A stretch of DNA of 64,000 bases from Bathynomus jamesi (Eukaryota; Arthropoda; Malacostraca; Isopoda; Cirolanidae): positions 186,001 to 250,000 of the forward strand of contig JAJOZX010005800.1 in the NCBI GenBank assembly GCA_023014485.1, written 5' to 3'. Shown here piece by piece: positions 10,646-22,190 of this stretch. The notes below the pieces were generated by a model, which was not told where the DNA came from, searched no databases, and was given only the letters and a program-made list of their open reading frames with translations. The translations under genes and the position numbers were made by a program. Numbering within the stretch: position 1 is the first letter of the stretch; each line of letters begins with the position of its first letter.

Positions 10646-10760
10646 GCGTTCGTAGTTCAGTGGTTAACGCTGTTCCTCTCTAAATGAAATGAAGATACTG
10701 ACGGCAGGAGTTTGAATCTTGATGATGCTGGTAATAACAATACAAGAGTTAGAGCAATGG
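10646..10760 (+). repeat. tRNA-like SINE head (degenerate)
   Basis: GTAGTTCAGTGGTTAACGC resembles a tRNA A-box region and GGAGTTTGAATCT a B-box. Spacing and pairing are too poor for a functional tRNA. It probably belongs to a tRNA-derived SINE. The rest of 10582-11051 shows no gene. Confidence 0.35.
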
Positions 10761-11051
10761 GTCGCAACAGTTGGCCTGAGCTCTGTGCGAGTTTTGGCCC
10801 TTCTGACTGATGATTAAAAGCAAAACATAAGTAAAATTAAAAATTAGCAGTAATAATTTTGAGTGAAGAGTATTTTGAGTGCAAAATAGTATTACAATGT
10901 TACATCTCCCTCCTTCATTATACCACTTTCCCCTCCTTATTTTAAACAATTGACACTGGCTGCCATGAAACCACTATCCATTTAGAATATTCTAAGAGGG
11001 ATAATTTCTTTATTTGTTTTGTTTTATCCATGGTGTATATATATATATATA

Positions 11052-12745
11052 TATAGGGTGGTTCAAAAGTCCCTATTTATTTTGCTGAAATAATATTTAT
11101 ATTATATTTTCTACATGTCATAGATGATGATGGATGTACAAGAACGTGTGATGGTAGTAACACTAAGTATCTAAGGGAAGAAGTGCAAAATAATTTGAGA
11201 AATGTTCGAAAGAAGATTTCACAAATCAGGACCTAGAGCAGATTTTTTAACCTAGTGAGTGGGCGACATGAATGTCACCCAGTGAAGAAAATTTGTCGCC
11301 CAGTAAATGAAATTTTAGGGTACTGGGAGACAAGGAATTTTCAGAATTTGTAAAAGTAGAATTGTCTTGGGAGCATTGTCTTGGAAGCCATATAAATACA
11401 TATAATACATGCACATATAATCAGGAAAATGATATTTATTTTTGTAAAGAAAATATATTGGTAGAACAACATTCGTAAGAACATAGCATTTCATGTCATA
11501 ATAATCATGTACCGAAAATTATATCTGGCATATGATGTCCTTGGCCGTCGACGCATTGTTGAAGGCGTTTACGAAAATTGGCCTCCACTCTTCCCAGCAG
11601 GTCTCTGTTGATTTGGATGATTTGTTGACGGATCGCTTCCTTCAATGCATCTAATGTACGGGGCTTGTCCTCGTAGACACGTGACTTGAGGTACCCCCAT
11701 AGAAAGAAGTCACATGTGGACAAGTCAGGGGACCGAGGGGGCCATGCAATGTCACCAAATCTCGAAATGAGATGGTTGGGAAACAGGGGGCGAAGAACAG
11801 CCATTGACGCTCTGGCGGTGTGTGGCGTGGCCCCATCTTGCTGAAACCACAAATGTCGACGAGCAATACGCCTTCTTCGTACTCAGGGATGAAAAAGGTG
11901 TTCACCATCTCAATGTAACGCCCAGATGTTATGGTAACGGTAACCCCATTTTGTTCGAAGAAATAGGGACCGATGACGCCAAACTTTCCCACCGCGCACC
12001 AAACTGTAACCTTAGGGCTATGCAGCGGTTTTTCATGGAGTTGTCGCGGATTTTCAGCAGCCCAATACCGACAGTTTTGATTGTTGACGGCCCCATTAAG
12101 GTGGAAATGGGCTTCATCACTCATTACCACCATCATGTTTTCATTCTGCTCATAAAGTGCAAGCATTTCCTGTGCAAAATTCAGTCGTTGGGGGCAATCG
12201 TTTACATTCAATTCCTGCACCATCGCTAACTTGTATGGGTGAAAATGTAATTCTTCATGCAAAATCCGTCTAACAGTACGATTGCTGATTCCGAGTGCAG
12301 CTGAATGTCTCCGAGCAGAGCGGCCTGGGCTTTGCAACATCGCTTGTCTGACCCTTTCAAACGTTCTCTGGAGTACGCACAGTGCGTTGCGGCCCCTTCG
12401 GTTTGTTTTCATTATTGAGCCTCCTGTTCGAAGATTGTTAACCCAACGTAAGATTGTGTCACGAGCGGGAACAGAGTCATTTCGATGAATGTTGAATCTG
12501 CGGCGAAACGCACGCTGAACTGCTGTCACTGACTCGCCACTCCTAACAAAATGATCATACGCGAACATGCGGTGTTCTAACGTCCACTGCTCCATGATGG
12601 CACCTGAAAGATAAAGGTGAGTGTTAGTTAAAGTTAAATGCTATGAACCCAGGAATGGAATGCTACCTACCGCACGCCCCTCCCATTCCTAATGGCCGAT
12701 TACTAGCTATTCAAAAAACACTTGATTCCCGTGCCCCACCCTGTA
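11052..12745 (-). mobile_element. Tc1/mariner DD41D element in a (TA)n tract
   Basis: The left end TAGGGTGG follows a TA microsatellite at 11036-11054. The right end, read on the minus strand, is ACAGGGTGG. It carries one transposase gene on the minus strand. Insertion at TA fits the Tc1/mariner superfamily. Confidence 0.75.
11505..12595 (-). pseudogene. Tc1/mariner transposase (DD41D), one frameshift
   Basis: Cut-and-paste transposase acting on its terminal repeats in the nucleus. The minus-strand frame opens with MEQWTLEHR and has an N-terminal helix-turn-helix region, then VMSDEAHFHLNG (first Asp), FQQDGATPHTA (second Asp) and SPDLSTCDFFLWG (third Asp). The spacing between second and third Asp is 41 by my count, which places it with DD41D families. 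The reading frame changes between about 11850 and 11890, just before the second Asp, so the gene is inactive as read. A single-base sequence error there cannot be excluded. Total length of about 345 residues is normal for the family. Confidence 0.85.
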
Positions 12746-12856
12746 AATATGAAATTTACATTGAATATTTATAAATAGATAAGGCTAGTGTTATTTCAGA
12801 CCACACGGGGATGGTGGCCTGATTAGGGAACATCCGGATCTATAGTATCCTTAATC

Positions 12857-13330
12857 TAGGGGTATGCTGGGTCCGGTTCGGTCCGGTTCGCCCGAACCGG
12901 TTGTTAAATTTTGATTGGATTACCGAACCATTTGTTTGTTTTTAACAAATATTTAACAGTCGGTAGAAATTTATTTATATCTAAATTTTTTTCATTTTTT
13001 CAGGATTTTATATAAAAATATAAATAGTATCATAAGCAGTGGTCGTTTCAATATTTATTTATTTTTTGATGAAAAATTAGAGTATTTTTAGATAATTATG
13101 TCATTCGTGAGTATAATGAATATGTTAAATAATTTCTGCCAAAATGTTACAAAATGTTGTTTGAAAAAGCTAAAATGCGTTGGCTTCCGGGGCTCCGCAC
13201 CGGACCCCGCTGGGGGAGCTACCGCTCACTCTCGACCCCCAAGCTTAATGACTCGCGCCATTGGCGCTCGCCGATTTACACCCCTATCTGTATCAGAACC
13301 AGTTGTTAAGAAATTGGCAGCACACCCCTG
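12857..13330. mobile_element. hAT-type MITE with 8-bp target duplication
   Basis: 474-bp element with ends TAGGGGTATGCTG and, on the other strand, CAGGGGTGTGCTG. It is flanked by perfect 8-bp repeats CCTTAATC at 12849-12856 and 13331-13338. The 8-bp duplication and the terminal sequence fit the hAT superfamily. No transposase is encoded. Confidence 0.8.
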
Positions 13331-13496
13331 CCTTAATCCCCCCCCCCCCACTTCCCGATCTGCCTTTGTTCTGACCGAGAGACAAAGCAATTCACGAGCT
13401 GGTCAATAAATTTAAAAGAACAGGATTTGTTCATGATGAGCAAGATCTGGACGTCCAGGTACCTCTCAAGTAAATGTTGAATTGGTAAGAGACTAG

Positions 13497-13530
13497 CGGA
13501 GCGACCCGGCGTTGCCGGGTTGATGTTGAA

Positions 13531-13567
<37 letters not shown>

Positions 13568-14235
13568 CGGTTAGGTAAACTGAATGCCCGGTTAGGTTAA
13601 TCGAATGCCCAGTTAGGTCAACTGAATGCCCTATTAGGTTAATTAAATGGCCGGTTAGGTCAACTGAATGCCCGATTAGATTAATTGAATGCCCGGGTAC
13701 GTTAATTGAATGCCCGGTTAGGTTAATTGTACACCCTTGACGATTGGTTAGGTTAATCATGATATTTTCGTTAAAGCCAACGAAAATATCACGACTTAAC
13801 CTAACCAATCGTCAAGGGTGTACAGATGACCTAACCTGGCATTCAATGAACCTAACCGGGTATTCAATAATAGCGGAGCGACCCGGCGTTGCCGAGGTGG
13901 ATGTTGAACGCTATATATATATGCCCGGTTAGGTAAACTGAATGCCCGGTTAGGTTAATTGAATGCCCAGTTAGGTCAACTGAATGCCCGATCAGGTTAA
14001 TTAAATGGCCGGTTAGGTCAACTGAATGCCTGATTAGATTAATTGAATGCCCAGGTACGTTAATTGAATGCCCGGTTAGGTTAATTGTACACCCTTGACG
14101 ATTGGTTAGGTTAAGTCTGATGTTTTCGTTAAAGCCAACGAAAATATCACGACTTAACCTAACCAATCGTCAAGGGCGTACAGATGACCTAACCTGGCAT
14201 TCAATGAACCTAACCGGGTATTCAATAATTTTACC
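13497..14235. repeat. Two tandem ~360-bp units carrying a gcccggttaggt minisatellite and a long palindrome
   Basis: Two diverged copies, beginning near 13497 and 13870, both opening with TAGCGGAGCGACCCGGCGTT. Each contains roughly eight spaced GCCCGGTTAGGT-like motifs, then a palindrome of about 45-bp arms (13730-13825 and 14088-14182) centred on GTTAAAGCCAAC. In the first copy a (TA)n tract has expanded inside the unit. Translations show repeated peptides in several frames, which I take as a by-product of the DNA repeat, not a protein. Probably a non-autonomous transposable element; family not recognised. Confidence 0.7.
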
Positions 14236-14425
14236 ATAGGTTTCGTAATGATCTTGATGACGTCATTTAATGTTTTCAAATTAATTATTTAATTTATTAA
14301 CACCTACGTGCACAACCTCGGGACCTAATCAATATGTGTGTGTGAAGTTTCATGTTTGTAACTGCTTCCATTTTGGAGTTATGGCTGATGGGTGGAACAC
14401 ACACACACACACACACACACACGTC

Positions 14426-14460
<35 letters not shown>

Positions 14461-14462
14461 GA
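14236..14462 (+). repeat. Probable 3' tail of the same repeat, ending in (CA)n and (TTA)n
   Basis: Unique-looking sequence followed by about 12 CA units (14399-14422) and a (TTA)n tract ending in ATAGAT. Retroelement-like 3' ends often look like this; the family is not identified. Confidence 0.4.
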
Positions 14463-14786
14463 TAAACAATAGACTGGTACAAATTTATAACCGAAAGACT
14501 TCCGAAAATCAACAATTTTTGATAAAGAAAAGGAGAAAATTGGTTTTGTAGGCCTAGAGGGTCCGAAATTTTCATAAAATGGAAAATAATTGCTATTTTC
14601 TTACAGCAACAGGCATATTGATATTAGGATACCTAATAGAAATTTTGTAATATTTTAAAGTGGGGAAAATAAATAATTTTCTAAAAATGATCTTCAACTA
14701 TAAAAGCGCATCTAATCAGATAACTTAATTAACGTATTTCTATGACAACTAAAAAATAGAATGATAAATCAATATCCTATCAAATT

Positions 14787-14928
14787 GTTTGCGTATACGT
14801 AAAATTATTTGTACAAAAGCCACAGTAATAAAACGCACAAAAGTCGCGGTAAATATTGTTTGTGTATATGTAAAATTATTTGTACAAAAGCCACAGTAAT
14901 AAAACGCATAAAAGTCACGGTAAATAAT
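14787..14928. repeat. 71-bp tandem duplication
   Basis: Two 71-bp copies (14787-14857 and 14858-14928) differing at a few bases, both containing TTGTACAAAAGCCACAGTAA. The rest of 14463-15439 is AT-rich with no gene seen. Confidence 0.85.
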
Positions 14929-15436
14929 TTCGAGTGTGGCTCGTTTAACTTTAAACTCGTGTTTATTTAAATTGCCCGTTTTAATTATGTAATTTTTTGT
15001 ATTGAATCGATAAAGAAATCTTTTGTGAATCGAAAAATGTTAAAATTATAACAAATATCAAAATATTTTGTATAAAAATCATTGAATTTTAAAAATGCAT
15101 GTTTGTTTTTAGTTTTTTGCAAAAAATTCTTTATGAATTTTAAAAATATATACTTTTTTTAAATTGAATCGATAAATAAATCTTTTGTGAATCGAATGAT
15201 ATTAAATGTTTAGTAAATATTGACTTATTTTGTGCCAAAATTATGATTAAAAATGAAAAATAAAAAAAATGCGTGCACAGGCATGGGAAGAACTGTACCC
15301 CTAAAAGCGGGGAAGGAATTATGTTAGGGAATTTTTTTAGCATGGGCACTGCACAATAAAAAGACGCATCGAATGGTGAAAACCGCATTGTTCTACACCA
15401 ATTGTAGCGACCTGTAGGTGTGCGCAAAAAAACTGT

Positions 15437-15439
<3 letters not shown>

Positions 15440-15472
<33 letters not shown>
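15440..15472. repeat. (TA)n microsatellite
   Basis: About 16 TA units immediately left of the interrupted Tc1/mariner transposase. Confidence 0.9.
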
Positions 15473-15475
<3 letters not shown>

Positions 15476-15927
15476 CTTCATTTCTGAAATAGTATATTAG
15501 ATACCATTGAAACAAATCCTACAATGTCAACTCCCACACCATCACGTAGACTGAGCATTAGGGTGGAGCGAAAAATACTGTTTTTCTAGTATGAAGTTCT
15601 AATAGCGATTAAAAGTTGCATTTAGTGGACGAAATATGCCTGCCAAACTATGAGTTCATTTCTTTAAAATTTTCAGCTGCCACCAGTGGGCTAAAGTTAA
15701 CACAATTTTGTGTAAAAAGGAAAAAAATGCTTCTATTTTAGGTTTGTCAAACTATTATAAAATTTTATCTTAGAATTATCTAATAGTTTGATTAAGATTC
15801 TTAAATGATAGGAATTCGTTTTGTAAAAATGCCTTTTCATATGCTTAATATCTTCAGCTGCCACAAGAGAGCTGAATTTAACACAATTTAGAGTAACTGA
15901 GTCATGTTGAGACTACACTGAATGTTG

Positions 15928-15965
15928 TGGGGGATGGTTTGGGGAGGGTTGTGGGGGAGGGTTTT
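15928..15965 (+). other. G-rich tract, possible G-quadruplex
   Basis: At least four runs of three or more G within 38 bp, in the 5' untranslated part of the hAT-like element. Folding is inferred only from the pattern. Confidence 0.4.
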
Positions 15966-16298
15966 GGTGTGAAGGAATTTCTTTCTGTGAGTCATTAGAA
16001 CAGTGTGTTAACACTTGTCTTCTTAGGTAGTAGGCCTAGTCGCTCAGTTGATCGGAGAGTTTTTTAATATGATCGGAATATTATAAAACTTTATTTTAAA
16101 ATGATGTATATAGAGATAATATTGATTTTATTATAAAATGCTTGTTATAATGTATTATATAATTTTAGTTTATTTATATAATATTATATATTTTATAATA
16201 TATTTTATATACTTATAAAATATATTATATATATTAATTATATAATGTTTTGATGTTACAGGATATTTTGTGATTGTGAATTTTTCTTAAAAATATTA

Positions 16299-18546
16299 TG
16301 GCATCAAATACTAAATATAAACATTTCACTAGAGAACATATGAAGTGTGCCATATTTGAAGTACCTTGTGAGATGAGTGATATGCAACTACCAACTTATA
16401 ACTGCATTATGAAAGATTACTGTTCACAAAACATTTAGTGAAGGAGCAGATGAATAACAAGGAGCCTTCATTTTCTGAAATAGCAGAGGCAGTTTCCAAA
16501 AAGGTAGAAAATATTTGGAAGAAGGCCTCTTTGCCAATAGTTTCACATACACGCGTTTTACAGATGATGCGAGTGTACCATGATAAATACAGGTCCTTAT
16601 TAAAGCCATACAAGTCACGCAAGGATCAGCCTAAGTACAAAAATCAGCTTGAAGAATTTGAAAACTCTTCAAAATGCACTTTGTTTGACATCTGTACCTG
16701 CAAATGTAAGGAGTTTAGGAGATGCTCATGTGAAAAGAGTAAGAAAGTCCCTCCAAAAGAGCAGGATTTTTTAAATGACCAACGAACACGCAGAATAATG
16801 GTGATAGGAAGCATTGACAAGGCACACACAAGACGATTACAAGCAAGAGAACATCGAAAGGAAATGGAAAAAGCACGTCTGGAATCCTCACAAACAACTA
16901 GTGCTGCTATAACCAATACGTCCAACTTACAAATCGAAACAGAGACAAGTGAACTTCAACAACTAGAAGAGATATCTGAAGATAATGAGGAAGATACAAC
17001 CTCGACTCAATATGTAATATCAGAACAACAGATGCGTGAGCCACTGCCTTCATTAGCAATTACTTGTGATAGATTTAAAATGTCGGACAGAGTTGGGGCT
17101 GCTATTGCTTCTGCAGTATTGGCAGATCTTAAAATTGTTACTCCCGAAGACAAAGGGAATATTATAGACAGAAGTAAGCTAAAACGTGAAAGACAAAAAC
17201 AGAGAAAGGAACTACAACAGATAGGAGAGCCAAAAACCATGCGGGGATTATACTTTGATGGCAGAAAGGATAAAACAATGATTCAAGTCCAGGAGAGTGA
17301 TGGCTCTAACCACCAAAGAACCAAACGCGAAGAGCATATCAGCATAATATCTGAACCACACTCTCTGTACTTTGCACATGTGACACCTTCCAGTGGCAAA
17401 GCTAAATACATTTGCACAGCGCTAGTGAATTGCTTGAAAGAAAGGAATGTTGATATAGGGAACATCGTTGCAGTTGGCTGTGATTCGACAGTGGTTAACA
17501 CTGGTAGTATTGGAGGCACAATAAGATTACTGGAAGAAGCCTTTAATAAGCCATTGCAGTGGCTGATATGCCTTTTACACCTTAATGAACTTCCATTGCG
17601 CCATCTGTTTCATCACTTGGATGGTACCACTACTGGACCAAGAGCGTTTTCAGGAGAAATTGGCCGAGCACTTTCAGACTGTGAAAAGCTTCCCATAGTT
17701 AACTTCAAACCCATTGAAATTCAAGAGGACATGTGTGAAGTTGATGTAGATGACATAAGTACTGACCAGAAATACCTTCTTGAAATTCACAAGGCTATAT
17801 CAAGTGGAACATTCTCAAAGAGTCTTAGTCATAAGAGTCCAGGCAATATATCACATTCAAGGTGGCTCACCACAGCAAACAGGACTCTGCGGTTATATGC
17901 AAGCACAGAGAATCCTTCAGGCAATTTACAAGAATTAGCTACTTTCATTGTTAGGGTATACGCACCAATGTGGTTTCAGATAAAGCGTAAACCATTATGC
18001 CAATATGGTGCTAAACATATGTGGCATATGATTGCAAGAAGCCGGTATCTCCGTGAAGAGCTTAGGAGAGTACATGACTCAGTCATTCAGCGAAATGCAT
18101 ATTACGCAAATCAAGAAAACATTCTCATTGCAATGATAGCTGATGAAAGGGAGCATGTGCGTCAGTTGGGATTTAGGCGTATCATAAAAGCAAGGGCATG
18201 CATTCAAGAAACAGATGTTATCAGGTATTTTAAGGTGCCAGAAATAAATTTTTATGTCAAAGACTATACAGATCTCATTATGTGGCAAGATTTTCAGATA
18301 GCAGAACCACCGATAACCAAAGGAGTTTCTCTTGATGATATTGAATCATGCATCAAACATGGTACTACTCTTCATTCAGAATTATTTCAGTTTCCATGTC
18401 ATACACAAGCCGTAGAGAGATGCGTCAAGCTCGTTACAGACGCTGCTGGATCAGTCTGCGGACCTACAAACAGAGACGGTTGGATTCGTGCTACATTAGA
18501 ATCAAGGAAAAAACAGCCAAAATTTGACACAAAAGCAAATTACTAA
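16299..18546 (+). CDS. hAT-like transposase, family member 2 (near-intact, ~700 residues)
   Basis: Open from the in-frame ATG at 16450 to the TAA at 18546. An ATG at 16299 opens an upstream frame (MASNTKYKHF...LPTYNCIMKDY) matching the N-terminus of other members, and joins the main frame if one base is changed near 16420; this may be an error or a frameshift. The N-terminal region (residues ~1-60) is helical with WKKASLPIV. A Cys-rich cluster (CTCKCKEFRRCSC) near residue 90 may bind zinc. Then come YFDGRKD (first Asp), GCDSTVVNTG (second Asp), CLLHLNE (C-x-x-H), HSRWLT and, near the C-terminus, AVERCVKLV (Glu). The order parallels hAT transposases. Function as a transposase is inferred from these motifs plus TIRs and TSD. 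Confidence 0.8.
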
Positions 18547-19892
18547 ATAGTCTTCAGCAAGAACCCTTTCTAGAGGGAGGTTGGTTGGGGAAAGGGTGGT
18601 AACTCCGCTAAGGCACGAAATAACGTTTCTTAACTGTCTCAAGCCAATATAAAGGAGGAGAGACATCCTAATTTATTACTGTTCCCTTTTTCAAGTAAAT
18701 ACAGAATCATACTTAATTGTCATTTTTAAGTTAACTTCAGCCCTCTTGTGGCAGCTGAAGATATTAAGCATATGAAAAGGCATTTTTACAAAACGAATTT
18801 TTATCATTTAAAAATCTTAATCAAACTATTAGATAATTCTAAGATAAAATTTTATAATAGTTTGATAAACCTAAAATAGAAGCATTTTTTTCCTTTTTAC
18901 CCAAAATTGTGTTAACTTTAGCCCCCTGGTGGCAGCTGAAAATATTAAACAAACGAAGTCGTATTTTGGCAGATATATATCGTCCACTAAATGCAACTTT
19001 TAATCACTATTAGAACTTCATACTAGAAAAAAAGTATTTTTCGCTCCACCCTACTGAGCATACCAAAAACGACTGTTCTAAGAATTTTAAAATCACCATT
19101 AAAAAAGAAAAGTTACCATATTCAAGTGCTACTTGAGTTACACGAAGAGGATTATCCAAGACGAGCAGCCATTTGCACAGAATTGTTTGAAAATTTTCAT
19201 ACCGAAAACTTATTAAACCACATTCTCTTCAGCGATGAGGCGACATTCCACACATGTGGAAAGGTTAATCGACAAAATTGTCGTATCTGGGCTAGTGAAA
19301 AACCGACGAGGTCTACTAATGGGAGAGAGATTCTACTAAAGTTAATGTCTGGTTGGGTATGACAAGATCGAAGATTTATGGAACATTTTTCTTTGCAGAG
19401 GCTACGGTAACAGGGCCAATTTTTTTTGACATGCTTCGGCAGTTTCTTAAACTCCAGCTTCGTTCAGATGGCATTCTCAACACTCTTGTCTTATGGAGTT
19501 CCATGTCACTATGCAACCATCGTCCGGGCGTACCTTGATGAGCTCTTACCAAATCGCTGGATTGAACGTGTTGGAAACAGGCCCTGGGCAGCACAACCTC
19601 CGGATTTAATACCATTAGAATCATTTGTGTCGGGCTTTATAAAGTCTGAGGTTTACAAAACCAGAGTTACATACCTGCAGGATCTGCGAGCCGGCATTGT
19701 CGCGGCAGTCGCTAAAATAATTCCAGACTTTTGGATCACACTGTATGAAGTAGTACACCTTGTCAGGGAATGTAATATTCGCTGACGAGGTGTACTGTTG
19801 AATACCCGAAAGTCCTTGGACATACAGTATTTTTTCTTTTTCCTTGTGGATGTGCATCATTCATTCATTTCACGTGTTTAAGTGTGAAATTC

Positions 19893-19895
19893 ATT

Positions 19896-19966
<71 letters not shown>
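19893..19966. repeat. (TA)n microsatellite
   Basis: Uninterrupted TA repeats of about 70 bp at the truncated 5' edge of a LINE fragment. Confidence 0.95.
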
Positions 19967-19967
<1 letters not shown>

Positions 19968-20592
19968 TGAAAACCCTGATAATACCCAAATTAGAATACT
20001 GCTCGGTCCTAACTTCCCCATATAAAAAAGAAGACATTAGACAGCTGGAGGGGATCCAAAGAAGCTTCACAGCCAAGATCAATGGGTGCAAAGAACTAAA
20101 TTACTGGGGAAGGTTACGAGAACTAGACCTATATTCACTGGAAAGGAGAAGAGAGAGATACACAATTATTTACACTTGGAAAATAATGGAGAAACTAGTC
20201 CCTAATCTTACTCTGAATCCCATAACTCCCCAAACAACGATGGAAAGTAGAAGCGGTAGACTGTGTCGTATTCCCAAATTGAAGGCGAGACAGGGAACAT
20301 CCTTAACCCTGAAAGAAAATAGTTTTGTAGTGAGAGGACCAAAACTGTTTAATCAGTTGCCCAAAGACCTAAGAAACACGAAGGGAGTTGCAGTGGAAAT
20401 CTTCAAAAGAAGACTAGACGCCTGGCTCAGAACAATCCCCGATGAGCCGGGCGTACCTGGCTATGTGAGGTGGAGAGCGCAAGAATCCAACTCACTACTT
20501 CACCAGGCCAACTCGAGAGGAGGGGCGACAAGCTTGACCTTCGCGAAATGAGAAATCATCACGCGGAACCTTTGTAAGGTAAGGTAAGGTAA
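19967..20592 (+). mobile_element. LINE fragment: C-terminal end of reverse transcriptase ORF, 5'-truncated
   Basis: Open frame from the microsatellite to the TGA near 20551. It carries the post-RT C-terminal pattern of many LINEs: LEYCSVLTSPYKKEDIRQLE, the LERRRERY segment and KTAWLRT-like FKRRLDAWLRTIPDEPG near the end. The 3' end is a short GTAAG/AAGGT repeat. 5' truncation at a microsatellite is typical of LINE integration. A second, reverse-strand piece of the same family is at 24163-24390. The clade (CR1/L2/I-like) is uncertain. Confidence 0.8.
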
Positions 20593-20940
20593 GTGGCGTA
20601 GTGGTTAGCATCGCTGACTAGGAATCCACCGGCCCTGGGTTCAATTCCCGGTAGGACAAGAATAGTATAGGTGCATTGAATATGTGTGCAATGCAATTGC
20701 ATGCAACATTTTGCAACAATGGTGGAAAATAGGTGTGATGACCAGGAAAACAAGAGGATGGAAAACCTCTAAAAATAAGCGAATAATGCCTATTGCACGA
20801 TTTACAACATTTTGCAACCTCAGGCCTAATCCAAGCAACCATACTATGGACTTTAGGGACCACCACCAGCACGTTGTCATGTCAGTAACATAATTATGGA
20901 CTTTAGCGGCGACCAAACACCAGAAAACAAAAATTAATCT
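20593..20940 (+). mobile_element. tRNA-derived SINE
   Basis: TGGCGTAGTGGTTAGCATCG resembles a tRNA A-box and GGGTTCAATTCCCGG a B-box, followed by unrelated body sequence containing a near-duplicated TATGGACTTTAG motif. It follows the LINE 3' repeat directly. The gap to 21320 holds a short (TA)n tract near 21058 and no gene. Confidence 0.6.
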
Positions 20941-21319
20941 CGAAATAAATATAATAAAATTATATCCATATGTAAGTTGAATGAGGAATTGATAAGGGTG
21001 AAGGGGGGAGTCTGTCATGGAAAAATAAGAAAGTGGGCGTAGCGTATATACAGTACATATATATATATAATATATGATACACACAGACCGTGCATGGAAC
21101 AAGGAACTCTTCTGGGATAATTAAATCCACTATAGTCCGAATAAGTAATGGTAAATGACAAATACCATAGTTTTTCTTTTTCATGATGCAAGCCCGACGT
21201 GGGCAACGGGTCTCTCGCAAAGAGGTCCCATAAATATAGCTTCCCTCACCAGCTATCTGCAAAGCAGACAGGATCCAGCACGTAGAAAAGTGAATTTTTT
21301 GGCATATATATATATATAT

Positions 21320-22180
21320 TAACGTAAAGAACGACGCTTGTATAGAAGAACGTACCACGCAAGATGAGGAGGGAGAACGAACAAATGAAAAAAATGAGGA
21401 AACCACCCAGGAATCGAACCCGGGATCTTCCGATTGCCGGTCAGATATGATAACCACTACACCATGGGCCTCAATCAATCAGAAGTCGTAATTCTCCTAC
21501 ATACGAGCAGAAACCAATGCCCTGAGTGGGCACCTCCCGCATGCCGCACATATATACATTTTAACTGCAAACAACACACAGTATAATTAACGTAAAGATC
21601 GACGCTTGTATAGAAGAACGTTCCGCGCAAGATGAGGAGGGAGAACGAACAAATTAAAAAATGAGGTAACCACCCTGGAATCGAACCCGGGATCTTCCGA
21701 TTGCCGGTCAGATATGATAACCACTACACCATGGGCCTCAATCAATCAGAAGTCGTAATTGTCCTACATACGAGCAGAAACCAATGCCCTGAGGGGGCAC
21801 CTCCCGCATTTGTTCGTTCTCCCTCCTCATCTTGCGCGGAACGTTCTTCTATACAAGCGTCGTTCTTTACGTTAATTATACTCTGTGTTGTTTGCAGTTA
21901 AAATGTATATATGTGCGGCATGCGGGAAGTGCCCCCTCAGGGCATTGGTTTCTGCTCGTATGTAGGAGAATTACGACTTCTGATTGATTGAGGCCCATGG
22001 TGTAGTGGTTATCATATCTGACCGGCAATCTGAAGATCCCGGGTTCGATTCCCGGGTGGTTACCTCATTTTTTTCATTTGTTCGTTCTCCCTCCTCATCT
22101 TGCGCGGAACTTTCTTCTATACAAGCGTCGTTCTTTACGTTAATTATATTGTGTGTTGTTTGCAGTTAAAAAAAAAAAAA
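21320..22180. mobile_element. Cluster of three tRNA-derived SINE copies, two minus and one plus
   Basis: The head reads GGCCCATGGTGTAGTGGTTA (A-box) with GGGTTCGATTCC (B-box) and a shared body containing TTCTATACAAGCGTCGTTCT. Heads lie near 21470-21400 (minus), 21740-21666 (minus) and 21998-22063 (plus). The minus and plus copies face each other, making a large imperfect inverted repeat. The anticodon-like loop would read GGC (Ala), but the acceptor stem does not pair well, so this is a SINE head and not a tRNA gene. The last copy ends in an A-run beside (TA)n. Confidence 0.75.
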
Positions 22181-22190
22181 TATATATATA

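Larger units (their letters stand above)
15559..19053 (+). mobile_element. hAT-like transposon, family member 2, complete, with long TIRs and 8-bp TSD
   Basis: 3495-bp element. Terminal inverted repeats start TAGGGTGGAGCG and stay recognisable for about 330 bp (left 15559-15895, right about 18725-19053). Perfect target duplication CTGAGCAT at 15551-15558 and 19054-19061. One long transposase-like frame lies inside. An 8-bp duplication is diagnostic of the hAT superfamily among common cut-and-paste elements (also of a few others such as P and Kolobok-like families with different TSD lengths, which fit less well). Confidence 0.9.
15488..19788 (+). pseudogene. Tc1/mariner transposase split by a hAT-like element
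   Basis: A transposase reading frame starts near 15488 (ILDTIETNPT...) and stops being transposase at 15558. It resumes at 19062 in the same frame once the inserted element and one 8-bp repeat are discounted (the junction reads RRLSI|PKTTVLRIL). Downstream are ILFSDEATFH (first Asp), a frameshift near 19360, CHYATIVRAYL, then PPDLIPLESF where the third catalytic Asp has become Glu or Ser depending on alignment. It stops near 19785. The sequence resembles the transposase fragment in the 1.41-kb array. It was probably dead or died at insertion. Confidence 0.8.

Noticed and set aside
13431..14166. Minus-strand frames with repeated INLTGHS-like peptides
   Set aside because: They follow from the GCCCGGTTAGGT DNA repeat and are interrupted by TA tracts and palindromes.
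20570..20592. Telomere-like GGTAA repeats
   Set aside because: Only about four units, located exactly at a LINE 3' end where such short tails are normal.
21998..22063. Functional tRNA-Ala gene
   Set aside because: The acceptor stem does not pair and U33 is missing; the three near-identical copies share a SINE body.
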